From positions 85,155-149,154 of the forward strand of contig JANQVJ010000040.1 of assembly GCA_030730365.1 (NCBI GenBank): DNA of 64,000 nt. Direction: 5' to 3'. Source of the stretch: Verrucomicrobiales bacterium (lineage in GTDB: Bacteria > Verrucomicrobiota > Verrucomicrobiia > Verrucomicrobiales > DEV007). This document shows, one piece after another, positions 33,254 through 41,919 of this stretch. The notes under the pieces are model-generated. The model was not told where the DNA came from. It was given only the letters and a program-made list of their open reading frames with translations, and made no database searches. The position numbers were made by a program, and so were the translations under genes. How positions within the stretch are numbered: position 1 is the first letter of the stretch; each line of letters opens with the position of its first letter.

Positions 33254-34063
33254 ATGCTGAACGATCCCTCCAAAGAAGCGGAAAACGAGCCCATCGAGGT
33301 CCGCTGCTACTTCGTGCGCGAGCGCAATGCCCTGCTCGTGAGGGGAGATTTTTCCCCGCTCTACACGGATTATTACCTCCACCTCATGCAGCACGGAATC
33401 AAGCACGAGCGGGCGCAGGATGATCTGCTCAAAGACGGGCTCGCCGCGCTGACCCTGCACCTCTCCTCGCGGCCGCGCAATGAGGCCGCCGCGTGGACCC
33501 TGAGCTGGCAGGATCCGCTCCAGAATTTGTTTGTGACAGGTAGCAACCGCAGCGGCAATGTCGTCGGCCGCGTCTTCACTGAGGATGTCCGCGAGCGGGA
33601 TACAAATCTTTTCATTGCCCAGGTCATGGTTGCCGGACAGGAGTCGCGGCAGAGCATGATCAAGGCGGAAACGCTTGACATGTTCAAGGTGGCGGAGGCT
33701 TTTTACCACCAGAGCGAACAGCGCCCGGGGCGATACTTCCGTCACAGTGAAGAGGACTTCGTGATGGTCTCGGCCCAGCCTGACTGCGATCTCGCGTGGC
33801 TCGAGGCGCTTGATGATGAGGGGATCCGGGCGATCGACGAGGCTGAGATGCTCAGTCTTCTCGAGACGCGGGTTTTTCGATTTGACTGCGGTTGCAGTCC
33901 CGGGAGAATCTTTCCCATCATTGCCGGCATGACGGAAGAGGCACTCGAGGTGGTCTTCGGCGAAGGTGAGGTTCTCGCGGCCGGTTGCCCGCGATGCGCG
34001 GCGCGCTACGTCATCACCCGTGAATCGCTCGAGGCCTTCAAACGCGAACGGGCATCCTCATGA
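33254..34063 (+). CDS. hslO: Hsp33-family redox-regulated chaperone
   Basis: 269 residues from the ATG of MLNDPSKEAENEPIEV; the longer track ORF begins in a repeat palindrome. Hsp33 is a holdase switched on when its zinc-binding cysteines are oxidised. The C-terminal redox switch is visible as FDCGCSPGRIF..CPRCAARY (CxC then CxxC). The N-terminal part has YFVRERNALLVRGDFSPLYTDYYLHL and GRVFTEDVRERDTNLFIAQVMV. It overlaps the mini-RNase III-like gene by 4 bp, so the two are probably made together. Confidence 0.88.
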   Translation: MLNDPSKEAENEPIEVRCYFVRERNALLVRGDFSPLYTDYYLHLMQHGIKHERAQDDLLKDGLAALTLHLSSRPRNEAAAWTLSWQDPLQNLFVTGSNRSGNVVGRVFTEDVRERDTNLFIAQVMVAGQESRQSMIKAETLDMFKVAEAFYHQSEQRPGRYFRHSEEDFVMVSAQPDCDLAWLEALDDEGIRAIDEAEMLSLLETRVFRFDCGCSPGRIFPIIAGMTEEALEVVFGEGEVLAAGCPRCAARYVITRESLEAFKRERASS

Positions 34064-34356
34064 AAGGGACAAAAAAAGACGAAGCGAAAAGGCGGGAGCA
34101 GGAGCTCGCCTGGATCGGCGACACCATCCTCGATCTCTACGCCCGCACGTGGATTCTGAGAGAGCGCCGAACCGTCTGCGGGGAGACCCTGCGGCGTATG
34201 ACCTGCAATCAATTCCTCGCCTGTGTCGGCAATCCGACCTCGGTCGAGGCGAAGATCGGGACGATCTACCGTGAGTCAGGGATGGAGTCCGCTTTTTCGT
34301 GGATTGAGGCCGAATTACTTCCCCTGTTTGAAAAGCAGGAACGGAAACGGCGCTGA
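34060..34356 (+). CDS. Mini-RNase III-like protein (RNase III domain without dsRBD)
   Basis: 98 residues. ELAWIGDTILDLYARTWILRERRTV resembles the RNase III signature (LGDAVLDL) and in particular mini-RNase III (LAYIGDAxYExxxR), which trims the ends of 23S rRNA in Firmicutes. MTCNQFLACVG and ESAFSWIEAELLPLFE continue the helical fold. No dsRNA-binding domain is present. It is shorter than typical MrnC (about 130), so activity is uncertain. It is translationally coupled to hslO by ATGA. Confidence 0.65.
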   Translation: MKGTKKDEAKRREQELAWIGDTILDLYARTWILRERRTVCGETLRRMTCNQFLACVGNPTSVEAKIGTIYRESGMESAFSWIEAELLPLFEKQERKRR

Positions 34357-34452
34357 TATTCGCCTTTTTGATCGAAACTCCGAGTTTTACTAATTTCTCT
34401 CAGAGACCTATCGTTACGCTTCTGCCCTCCTGGGCTTTTGTTGGCACATTAT

Positions 34453-35040
34453 ATGAAACATCTCTCGAACCGCGTCGGGGACCATGATGGGTCCGCTTTG
34501 CAAAAACTGGTTATGGGACTTGCGGCGCTCGTGACTGCCGCACTTTTTTCCTCGTGCAGCACAACGGGAGCAGGCTCGAATACCAACAGTGCGACTGGGC
34601 AGCTCACTCCCTCGCAGCTGAATCACCCGCAGGTGCGCGCCCGCAACGGGATCATCGCGACGGAAGCACCGGGGAACTACTACATTGGTCGGCGCTGGTG
34701 GACCGACGGGACGCGCTTCTGGGGCTATCTCCGCGAGCCCGGCAAACCATGGTCGACGGCAAAACTCGTCATCATGAACGAAAGCATCATTAAGCAGCCC
34801 GATCGCGTCCCCGAAGAAGGTTCGCTCCAGGTGCACGGTTACGATCACAACTACGAGTATCGCATCTGGGGCAGCTACACCGGTGTGATGGTTTATGATC
34901 CGAACTCCAACTTCAAGATCCCCGAGTTCCGTCTCTCGAAGTATGAGCTGATTGCCGAGAATCCCGGATTTCTCTTCTACCCCGGCGAGACCTACAATCC
35001 GCGTCAACTCCCCTCGGTCCACCCGCCGTTCCCTAACTGA
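34453..35040 (+). CDS. Putative lipoprotein of unknown function
   Basis: 195 residues. The N-terminal stretch has Lys/Arg, a hydrophobic run and a lipobox-like LFSSCS, so it is likely lipid-anchored. The mature part is rich in Trp, Tyr and Gly (NYYIGRRWWTDGTRFWGYLREPGKPW; YDHNYEYRIWGSYTG) and ends in Pro-rich LPSVHPPFPN. I do not recognise the family. The track begins at a TTG 15 bp upstream; the ATG at 34453 is preferred. The gene precedes the two-component pair by 62 bp. Confidence 0.7.
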   Translation: MKHLSNRVGDHDGSALQKLVMGLAALVTAALFSSCSTTGAGSNTNSATGQLTPSQLNHPQVRARNGIIATEAPGNYYIGRRWWTDGTRFWGYLREPGKPWSTAKLVIMNESIIKQPDRVPEEGSLQVHGYDHNYEYRIWGSYTGVMVYDPNSNFKIPEFRLSKYELIAENPGFLFYPGETYNPRQLPSVHPPFPN

Positions 35041-35102
35041 GCTCGTTCAACCGGGTCACCTGCGACACCGGATCCTCTCAGGTCTACGCTACCCTGAATA
35101 CC

Positions 35103-35813
35103 GTGAGCAAAACTCTCGTGCTAGTGGTGGAGGACGAACCGGCGATCGCCGAGACGATCGTCTATGCGCTTGAGACGGCGGGCTACGAAGCGGTGCATGC
35201 GGAAACCGGGACGGACGCACTCGGGATTTTCGCGGAGCGTTCCCCGGGATTTATCATCCTCGATGTCGGCCTGCCCGATCGAAGTGGCTTCGACGTCTGT
35301 CGCGAGATCCGGCGACTCTCCGAGGTGCCGATCCTGTTTCTCACGGCGCGGGAGCACGAGATCGACCGGGTCGTCGGGCTCGAGCTCGGTGCCGATGACT
35401 ATGTCGTGAAGCCTTTCAGTCCGCGTGAGCTGACGGCCCGGGTCCAGGCGATCCTGCGTCGGACGCAAGGCTCTGCAGCCGAGGTGCCCGTCTCGGCGAC
35501 ACCGGAAGGAAGGGTGAAACGAGGTCGACTCGAGCTTTTCCCGCATCGGTATCAGGCTCATTGCGATGGCACTGATCTGGGTCTCTCGCGTTATGAATAC
35601 GGGATGTTGAAAGTCTTCATTTCCCATCCCGGTCGGGTCTTTTCACGTGATCAGCTCATGGAAATGGTCTGGGACGAGCCCGAGGCGGCTCTCGATCGTA
35701 CAGTCGATGCGCATATCAAGACCCTGCGGCGAAAGATGCACGGGATCGACGACGCTTTTGATCCGGTAAAGACCCATCGCGGTCTCGGCTACAGCTTTGA
35801 CGACGGGATCTGA
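35103..35813 (+). CDS. creB: OmpR-family response regulator, CreB-like
   Basis: 236 residues. The receiver domain has the acidic pair VVEDEP, phospho-acceptor Asp in ILDVGLPD, LFLTARE and VVKPFSPRE. A C-terminal winged helix follows, with LSRYEYGMLKVFISHPGRVFSRDQLMEMVWD, RTVDAHIKTLRRKM and THRGLGYSF. The GTG start is supported by clear receiver homology from VLVVEDEPAIAETIVYALE. It is 6 bp from a CreC-like kinase of matching size, hence the CreB call. Target genes unknown. Confidence 0.85.
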   Translation: MSKTLVLVVEDEPAIAETIVYALETAGYEAVHAETGTDALGIFAERSPGFIILDVGLPDRSGFDVCREIRRLSEVPILFLTAREHEIDRVVGLELGADDYVVKPFSPRELTARVQAILRRTQGSAAEVPVSATPEGRVKRGRLELFPHRYQAHCDGTDLGLSRYEYGMLKVFISHPGRVFSRDQLMEMVWDEPEAALDRTVDAHIKTLRRKMHGIDDAFDPVKTHRGLGYSFDDGI

Positions 35814-35819
35814 AAGGAA

Positions 35820-37250
35820 ATGAAGGTCACTCTTCTCATCGTCGCCGGATTTCTCGTCATTGCCGGGGGAGGATTTTTCATGCTGATGCGGACGCTGAGC
35901 GAGGATATCGAGCGTCAGTATTCACAGGCTTCGGAAGAGCCGCTCGTGGACTTTGCTCATCTTTTCGCCGGTCTGCTTGAACAGGAGGTACGGAACGGGC
36001 TGCTTGAAGTCGGGGAATTCCGCCGGGGATTTGCCGATGCCTACGGTCGGGAATTTGTTGCGAAGATTTACCAGCTCGAGAAGACGAAGATTCACACACA
36101 GGTCTACGTGACTAACGAGAAGGGAATCGTGATCTTTGATTCCGAAGGCGGTGGGCGGGAAGGCGAGGACTACTCGCGCTACAACGACGTCTTTCTCGCC
36201 CGACAGGGCAAATACGGGGCCCGCGCCTCGCGGTCGGACCCGGAGGACTCGAGGACGACGGTCTTCTACGTGGCTGCGCCGGTCACACACGAAGGGCGCA
36301 CGATCGGGACGGTGACGGTCTCCCGTCCCGAGACGGCGATGGCACCCTTTGCGATGGAATCGCGCTCCCGGGTGGTGCGATCGAGCATCATCATGGCGGT
36401 GGCGGTCTTTCTTCAGGCGGCGCTGTGGGCCTACTGGGTGCTCTATCCGATCCGTCATCTCACCAATCACGCGCGCCGCATCGCGGCGGGAGAGCAATCA
36501 GTAATGCCCATTACCGGTGTGGCGGAGCTGCGCTCGCTCAGCGCCGCGCTCGAGGAAATGCGGGCGGAGCTCGAAGGCCGCCACTACGTCGAAAACTACG
36601 TGCAGGCGCTCACTCACGAGCTCAAAAGTCCCCTCGCGGCGATACGCGGGGCCGCCGAGTTGATCGATGAGAACATGCCCGAGGAACGCCGTCGCCGCTT
36701 CCTCGACAACATTCTCGCCGAGACCAATCGTTGCGAGGACATGGTGCGTCGTCTCGTCCAACTCGCCGCGATCGAGAGCCGTACGAAGCTTGCCACGCGC
36801 GAGTCCGTCCAGCTGGGCGCGCTCGTGAGAGAAGAGCTCGCCGGCCTCCATGCGGCGTTGGAAAATCGCGGGCTGGAGGTGGTTTTGTCGGGTCTTAACG
36901 AAGGGGGGCGTCTCGACGGTGACCCGCTCATGTTGCGCATCGCGTTGCGGAATGTGCTCAATAACGCCTTCGACTTTTCTCCGTCCGGTGGACAGGTCAT
37001 GATCAGCCTCACGAATGAGGGGAGTCGTCTGCAGCTCGTCGTCATCGACGAGGGGCCCGGCATTCCGGATTACGCCGGGGGCCGCGTCTTTGATCGATTT
37101 TATTCCCTTAAGAACGAATTCACCGGACGGAAGGGATCGGGCATAGGACTAAGCTTCGTGAAGGCTGCGATGGACCTGCATGGCGGAACTGCGACTCTGA
37201 AAAATCGTGCCGAAGGCGGGGCGGAGATGACGCTGCGCTTCGGTGCGTAA
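35820..37250 (+). CDS. creC: Sensor histidine kinase, CreC-like
   Basis: 476 residues (E. coli CreC 474). TM1 is at about 4-25, a periplasmic sensor at about 26-185, TM2 at about 187-205, then HAMP (YPIRHLTNHARRIAAGE). HisKA has LTHELKSPLAAIRGAAELIDENM, with the phospho-His in THELKSP. The ATPase domain has ALRNVLNNAFDFSPSGG (N-box), DEGPGIPDYAGGRVFDRFYSL and GRKGSGIGLSFVKAAMDLHGG. A good Shine-Dalgarno (AAAGGA) precedes the ATG. The signal is unknown; a shared terminator follows. Confidence 0.88.
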   Translation: MKVTLLIVAGFLVIAGGGFFMLMRTLSEDIERQYSQASEEPLVDFAHLFAGLLEQEVRNGLLEVGEFRRGFADAYGREFVAKIYQLEKTKIHTQVYVTNEKGIVIFDSEGGGREGEDYSRYNDVFLARQGKYGARASRSDPEDSRTTVFYVAAPVTHEGRTIGTVTVSRPETAMAPFAMESRSRVVRSSIIMAVAVFLQAALWAYWVLYPIRHLTNHARRIAAGEQSVMPITGVAELRSLSAALEEMRAELEGRHYVENYVQALTHELKSPLAAIRGAAELIDENMPEERRRRFLDNILAETNRCEDMVRRLVQLAAIESRTKLATRESVQLGALVREELAGLHAALENRGLEVVLSGLNEGGRLDGDPLMLRIALRNVLNNAFDFSPSGGQVMISLTNEGSRLQLVVIDEGPGIPDYAGGRVFDRFYSLKNEFTGRKGSGIGLSFVKAAMDLHGGTATLKNRAEGGAEMTLRFGA

Positions 37251-37254
37251 TCCA

Positions 37255-37292
37255 CAAAAAAGGGCAGCCGTTACCGACTGCCCTCGTTTTGT
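37255..37292. terminator. Bidirectional terminator between creC and greA-like gene
   Basis: Stem GGGCAG..CTGCCC with a 10-nt loop is flanked by CAAAAAA on the left and TCGTTTTG on the right, giving a T-run on both strands. It fits the convergent creC-like and greA-like genes. Confidence 0.7.
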
Positions 37293-37310
37293 TAAAAGAA
37301 CGAAGTTCGA

Positions 37311-39155
37311 TTAGCTGAGGTAGGGCTTGATCGAGGTGATGCGGTAGCTCTTCATCTCGCCGTCACCGAGGGGAAACTCGACTTCGGTGCCGACGGGCTT
37401 GTCGAGGATCGCATTGCCGCGCTCGGAGAGGTAGGCGATGATGCCATTGTCAGGATCGGAATCCCAGGCCCCGAGGACGGTGTAGGTGAGCGCGTCGCCG
37501 CCCCCGACGGCATCGAGTGTCACGATGGTTCCGATAGAGACCTTGGAGGTGTCGGGGTCTTTGAAGTCGGTGGGCTGGGCCAGCTTGAGATCGCGCTCCC
37601 AGTCTCCCTGGCGCTTCATGAGGACTCGCTGGTATTCCTTGGAGGACTTGTACTCGAAATTCTCGCGAAGGTCACCGTAGGACCGGGCGATCTTGATGTC
37701 TTCGCGGTTCTGCGGGATCTCCTCTTTGATGAGCTTGTCGTAGGCTGCCTTCTTCTCGTTGAGGCTGGACTCGGAGACGATGAGGGTTTCCTCCTGCACC
37801 TTCTCACGGCCATTCATGAGGTCCTGAATCTCGGGATGGAGCTTGATGATTCGGGCCATCAGCGATTTGCGGGTCAGTTCATCGAAGGAGGCTGAGGTGA
37901 CGAGGCGGCTCGCGAAGTTGCGGATCGTATTGATGTTCGCACCGGTGATGAAGTCGGGGATGAGCCCATTGTCGTCGGCGACGAGATCACGGAGTCGGTT
38001 CGCCGCGCGCACAGAGCCCTCGTCATTGAGTTGGTCGGCCTCGAGGGAGCTCATCACGGAAAGACAGAGCGTTGGGGTGAAGACGGACTGGGAGAGTCCC
38101 TTACGCTCGCGACAGATCCAGGCGAGGGAGTCGGAGGTGATGGTACGTTGCTGCAGACCGTTTTCCATGTAGCCGATGAGGTCGGCTTTCTTCTCGGCAG
38201 AGTCCAGGTAGCTGGCGATCTCGGCGATGGAACGCAGGTTGCAGGAGGGGATCAGTCCGAGCATTTTCTCGACCCACGCGTCTTCGCCGAAGGCATCGGG
38301 GAAACTCTTCAGAACCTGACGCAGGCGGGTGAGGGAGAGCTCCTCAAAAAGACCGGGGATGGCGCTTTCGTCTGCGGCGAGGATCTCGGCGGTGGAGATC
38401 TGACCATTATCCGAGTCGAAGCCCTTGAGCTTGGTCTGGAGCTCTTCGCGGATGAGGATGAGCTCGACGGCGGGAGCATACTGCAGCTTCACCCCTTTCC
38501 GGGCGATCTCGCTGATCTCGGCGACGAGTTCGACGAGATTATCCTGATGGTCTTTAAAGGCGTTGATCTCCTTGATGATGGACTCGACCGCTTTCACCTT
38601 GGCGCGCAGATCGCGGGCCTCGCGGAAGTCGGCGATGAGCCCCTGCGAGGGATCGAAGTCTTCTTCACGCAGTTCGAGCGGGTCGGTGCGCTTGGCCGGA
38701 ACGATGAACTGCATGTTCTCGCGGAGCTTTTTCTTCGTCGCCTCCCACCAGCTCTTGTATTTGCCTTCAGGGATGATGTAGCCCTTGAGCAATTCCTCGA
38801 GTTTGTCGAGAAAGAGACGGTCACCGTGGCTGCTGAGGACTAGCTTCACGAGTTCGACCGGGTCGGAGTTCGCGAGGGCCTTCAGTTCGTCGGACGCGGC
38901 GTAACGTTTCGCGAGGAAAGAACCCTCCGCTATCGGAGTCAGGGACATCGCGGCGAACTTCATCCCGAGCTCGTGGCCGGACTTATCTTCGAAGTCGACG
39001 ACGACTTTTACTCCCAGACGGTCCCAGTCGACCACCTTGCCGGCGCCCCAGCTTTTATGTTGGCAAAAAGTTCCCGGAGGAAGCAGTTCGAGTTGTTCTG
39101 CGGTGAGGGAGTCGATTTTGCCTCGTGAGACTAGCTTTTCAAGATCGGGATGCAT
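37311..39155 (-). CDS. Oversized GreA/GreB-family transcription elongation factor
   Basis: 614 residues against 158 for GreA of E. coli. The C-terminal third is GreA: the coiled coil with the acidic tip ARSYGDLRENFEYKSSKEYQ (about 490-509; GreA: ARSHGDLKENAEYH) and the FKBP-like GreA_C with SIGTIVTLDAVGGG, LGAWDSDPDNGIIAYLSERGNAIL and VGTEVEFPLGDGEMKSYRITSI. The N-terminal 60 residues contain a Tudor/CarD-like strand region (CQHKSWGAGKVVDWDRLGVKVVVDF). About 350 residues of helix lie between. Chlamydiae also have a long GreA. It should rescue backtracked RNA polymerase; the added domains' role is unknown. Confidence 0.88.
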   Translation of the reverse strand: MHPDLEKLVSRGKIDSLTAEQLELLPPGTFCQHKSWGAGKVVDWDRLGVKVVVDFEDKSGHELGMKFAAMSLTPIAEGSFLAKRYAASDELKALANSDPVELVKLVLSSHGDRLFLDKLEELLKGYIIPEGKYKSWWEATKKKLRENMQFIVPAKRTDPLELREEDFDPSQGLIADFREARDLRAKVKAVESIIKEINAFKDHQDNLVELVAEISEIARKGVKLQYAPAVELILIREELQTKLKGFDSDNGQISTAEILAADESAIPGLFEELSLTRLRQVLKSFPDAFGEDAWVEKMLGLIPSCNLRSIAEIASYLDSAEKKADLIGYMENGLQQRTITSDSLAWICRERKGLSQSVFTPTLCLSVMSSLEADQLNDEGSVRAANRLRDLVADDNGLIPDFITGANINTIRNFASRLVTSASFDELTRKSLMARIIKLHPEIQDLMNGREKVQEETLIVSESSLNEKKAAYDKLIKEEIPQNREDIKIARSYGDLRENFEYKSSKEYQRVLMKRQGDWERDLKLAQPTDFKDPDTSKVSIGTIVTLDAVGGGDALTYTVLGAWDSDPDNGIIAYLSERGNAILDKPVGTEVEFPLGDGEMKSYRITSIKPYLS

Positions 39156-39208
39156 TGTCCCTCAACATAGGAAGAAGCAGCCCTGAGCCAAGTGAAAAAA
39201 AATTTTGG

Positions 39209-39237
39209 TTGCCAATATTGTGACGTCTGTCTAATCT
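39209..39237 (+). promoter_or_regulatory. Possible sigma70-type promoter for TIGR04073 gene
   Basis: TTGCCA (-35), 17-bp spacer, TAATCT (-10). The ATG at 39248 lies 10 bp beyond the -10, so a transcript would be nearly leaderless. No start-site data; moderate match only. Confidence 0.35.
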
Positions 39238-39247
39238 TCGCTCAAGT

Positions 39248-39664
39248 ATGAGAAGTATTTTGGCAGCTTTTGTTCTCCTCGCGTTCGCATCGGTTTCCTT
39301 CGCGGACATCCACGAACCACCCAAAACGAAATACACCAAGTCCCGTAAACTCGGTCGTGGGGTGGCAAATATCGTCTACGGCTGGACCGAGATTCCCATG
39401 ACCATGCACCGCTGGAGCGAGCTCCACACCGAGCAGGCGGCAGGAATCTTCACCGCCGGCTTCATGCAGGGCGCGCAGCGGGCAGGGGCTCGTCTCAAGT
39501 ATGGTTTCTACGAAGTGATCAACTTTCAGCGCCCTCTCTACAAGGACAGTTACCGTCCCGCAATGGCCGATATCGATTATCTCCCGATTCGCGGTTATGA
39601 AGAGTTTCCCCCGCAAATCGGATACATGACCACCGCCGGTTATACTCGCGGACGGACCTGGTAA
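39248..39664 (+). CDS. TIGR04073-family exosortase-system-associated protein
   Basis: 138 residues with a signal peptide (MRSILAAFVLLAFASVSFA). The core KSRKLGRGVANIVYGWTEIPMTMHRWSELHTEQAAGIFTAGFMQGAQRAGARLKYGFYEVINF fits my recollection of TIGR04073, a family found in genomes with exosortase/PEP-CTERM systems. No exosortase or PEP-CTERM protein is seen in the window, so the association is by family only. Function unknown. A terminator follows. Confidence 0.72.
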   Translation: MRSILAAFVLLAFASVSFADIHEPPKTKYTKSRKLGRGVANIVYGWTEIPMTMHRWSELHTEQAAGIFTAGFMQGAQRAGARLKYGFYEVINFQRPLYKDSYRPAMADIDYLPIRGYEEFPPQIGYMTTAGYTRGRTW

Positions 39665-39695
39665 GCTCTTTTCTTATCGGATCTCCCCTTCGAAA

Positions 39696-39722
39696 AGGCT
39701 GCCTCAGGGCAGTCTTTTTTCG
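39696..39722 (+). terminator. Rho-independent terminator after TIGR04073 gene
   Basis: An 8-bp stem with one G-T wobble (AGGCTGCC / GGGCAGTCT, loop TCA) is followed by a run of six T. Confidence 0.75.
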
Positions 39723-39747
39723 TTTCAGGGGCATCAATCGCGAATTT

Positions 39748-40887
39748 TCACCGGTAAGTCTCGAGGAAGCGACGGTAAAAATCCGCTCCTGCCTCCAGAT
39801 CGACGATGGTGAGGTATTCGTCCTTTGTATGGGCCTGGGCAATGCTGCCGGGGCCACAGGCGACCGATGGTATGCCGCCTCCGGCGAGGCGACCGGCGTC
39901 ACAAAACCACGGGGCAGTGGTGAGACGGGAGCCGATCGACTGGAGCCTCCGGATGCCGTCGGTGGCCGGATCGGTGAGAAGGGGGCAGGAATCGCCGATG
40001 ACCTCGATGGTGATCAGGTCATGCAAATGGCGCGATTCGAGGAATTCAAGAACGAGCTTTCGTGCTCCGCCTGATTCGAAAAGAGCCGGCGTTTCGCGAA
40101 AGTCGAGAGTCGCGTGGCAGTCCGAAGGAACAATGTTCGGGCTGCTACCGCCTTTGATCATGCCGAGATTGACCGTGGGAGAGCCGAGAATCGTGTCGGT
40201 GAAATCGGGGAGACGGGCCTCGAGCCAGGGCAGGAGAGCCTCGAGGACGGGGAGCAGGTGACGGATCGCGTTTTCGCCCTGTTCGGGCGTCGAGCCGTGG
40301 CATGAGCGGCCCCGTGCTGAAAGCTTCAGCCAGACGCAGCCCTTGTGAGCGTAAACGGTCTCGAGCGATGTGGGTTCACCGACGAGGGCAAAAGAAAATT
40401 CGGAGCCGTAGCGTTCCGCGAAATGCTGCGACCCGGGCTGGCCGGCTTCTTCACCCATCAGGCCGACGAAGGTGACCGCGCAGGAGAGCGAGCCGATCTC
40501 GTCGCCCATTTCGCGAAGCGCCCAGAGCATCGCAGCCATCGTCCCCTTGGTGTCAGAGGAACCGCGGCCGTAGATTCTTCCGTCCTGAATTTCCGCCGCA
40601 AAAGGATCGACCGTCATGCCCATTACGCTGACCGTATCGACGTGGGGAGCGAGGAGTAGCCCCGGTTTCCCTTCCGCATCTGAAGGAAAACGACCGATCA
40701 CATTGGGACGGCCGGGGTTGACTTCGTCAAAGGAAACCTTGGCACCGCAAGCCTCAAGGATCTCGCCGACGTAGGTAGCGCAGGCCAGTTCACCGGTCGC
40801 CCCCTGGCCGGGGGCACAGTCGGGATTCACACTCGGGATACGAACCAATTCCTGCAAGAGGGCGGCGGGTGAGTCGGGAAAACGCAT
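39748..40887 (-). CDS. M20-family metallopeptidase (ArgE/DapE-like)
   Basis: 379 residues. M20 hydrolases are two-zinc enzymes acting on N-acyl amino acids or peptides. Ligands are visible in LLAPHVDTVSV (His-Asp), YGRGSSDTKGTMAAM (Asp), the catalytic GLMGEEAGQPG (Glu-Glu), FALVGEPTSLE and AHTKDEYL (His). The dimerisation insert includes GRSCHGSTPEQGENAI and VNLGMIKGGSSPNIVPSDC. Closest in pattern to acetylornithine deacetylase/succinyl-diaminopimelate desuccinylase; no arg or dap neighbour decides between them. Confidence 0.87.
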   Translation of the reverse strand: MRFPDSPAALLQELVRIPSVNPDCAPGQGATGELACATYVGEILEACGAKVSFDEVNPGRPNVIGRFPSDAEGKPGLLLAPHVDTVSVMGMTVDPFAAEIQDGRIYGRGSSDTKGTMAAMLWALREMGDEIGSLSCAVTFVGLMGEEAGQPGSQHFAERYGSEFSFALVGEPTSLETVYAHKGCVWLKLSARGRSCHGSTPEQGENAIRHLLPVLEALLPWLEARLPDFTDTILGSPTVNLGMIKGGSSPNIVPSDCHATLDFRETPALFESGGARKLVLEFLESRHLHDLITIEVIGDSCPLLTDPATDGIRRLQSIGSRLTTAPWFCDAGRLAGGGIPSVACGPGSIAQAHTKDEYLTIVDLEAGADFYRRFLETYR

Positions 40888-40976
40888 GGGCGGAACAGTA
40901 TCACCTCGATATTTCCGAATTCCAGTGCTCGGAATTGCGAAAAAGACTGGATTCCGAAGTCGTAATTGATTATGAG

Positions 40977-41006
40977 TTTGACATTGTTACGCTTTCGATG
41001 CCTTAA
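40977..41006 (+). promoter_or_regulatory. Possible sigma70-type promoter for Pro-rich protein
   Basis: Consensus TTGACA (-35), an 18-bp spacer and CTTAAT (-10, 4 of 6 matches), ending 33 bp before the ATG at 41040. The -35 is perfect; the -10 is weak. Confidence 0.4.
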
Positions 41007-41039
41007 TCAAGGCTCGAACTTTTTAAAAGTTATTCCTTT

Positions 41040-41813
41040 ATGAGTGATCAAGATCCGCCCAAGCCTTCCTCCAGCACTTCGACGGTGCCATTGAAGAAGG
41101 AAACGGTTAGAATCAGTCTAAGAGCCCAACCTGACGAGTCGGGACCGGTAGCTCCTAAAGCATCCACTGCACCGATTCCTGCCGGTAGTCCATCCCCCGC
41201 CCCCATCGGCGGTGCCTCGGCCCCGATTTCCCCGAACGCTCCTCCGGCTCCTCCGGCTCCTTCTCCTGTCGGGGCACCGACTCCGCCGCCGGCCCCGCGC
41301 CCGCCCGCCGCTCCTCCGGCCCCCGGAACCGCGCCCTCCCCTCCAGCCCCGGCCGCTCTTGTCCCGCCATCCGGCGCGAAAACTATTCCTCTCGCGAAAG
41401 GGCCGGATCCGCTCGGACCGACCCGCCCTGTGCCGACCGCCGGTGCAGCGGCTCCCCCGTCCGCAGTTGCTCCGGTTGCTGCTGCTCAATCCCCGATCGG
41501 TGCCAAAACCATCCCTCTTGCCAAAGCTCCCGTCAGCGGTGGCCCGGGCCCGGTGGGACGGGTCACGACGCCCCTCCAGCCCGGTGGTGCCAAGCCGCTC
41601 CCCCAGGCCACGGTGAAAATGGGCTCGCTCGGCACACCGACCAGAACTATCCCGAAACAGCCCAACATCCAGTCCACTGCCGAGGAGGTAGGGGAAGAGT
41701 GGGAAGAAGAATACGAAGAATCCGGACTTATGCCATTTGCAATCATCGTTCTGATCCTCGCCCTCGCGGTTCTGGCCATCGAGCTGGTCACCAAGATGGG
41801 TGCAGGTAGCTGA
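41040..41813 (+). CDS. Proline-rich, C-terminally membrane-anchored protein
   Basis: 257 residues. An N-terminal segment has the motif LKKETVRISLRA, which I associate with verrucomicrobial proteins of unknown role. A Pro/Ala-rich disordered region (about 35-110) follows. Two GAKTIPLAK repeats (about 111 and 154) and a related GAKPLPQATVKMG come next, then an acidic patch EEVGEEWEEEYEE and a single TM helix (about 230-250) at the C-terminus. The topology suggests a tail-anchored cytoplasmic protein. Function unknown; a terminator lies 60 bp downstream. Confidence 0.75.
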   Translation: MSDQDPPKPSSSTSTVPLKKETVRISLRAQPDESGPVAPKASTAPIPAGSPSPAPIGGASAPISPNAPPAPPAPSPVGAPTPPPAPRPPAAPPAPGTAPSPPAPAALVPPSGAKTIPLAKGPDPLGPTRPVPTAGAAAPPSAVAPVAAAQSPIGAKTIPLAKAPVSGGPGPVGRVTTPLQPGGAKPLPQATVKMGSLGTPTRTIPKQPNIQSTAEEVGEEWEEEYEESGLMPFAIIVLILALAVLAIELVTKMGAGS

Positions 41814-41873
41814 CCCCGCGCCGCCTCAGGGACTGCCGCTCCGGCGGTAGTTTCAGTCGGCCGGGCAATAAAA

Positions 41874-41919
41874 GACCCTCCCGGGTTTCCCTTTCGAGGT
41901 GAATCCGGAGGGTTTTTTT
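41874..41919 (+). terminator. Rho-independent terminator after Pro-rich gene
   Basis: Arms ACCCTCCCGGGTT and AATCCGGAGGGT pair with one bulged base across a loop of about 14 nt and are followed by seven T. Confidence 0.75.
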
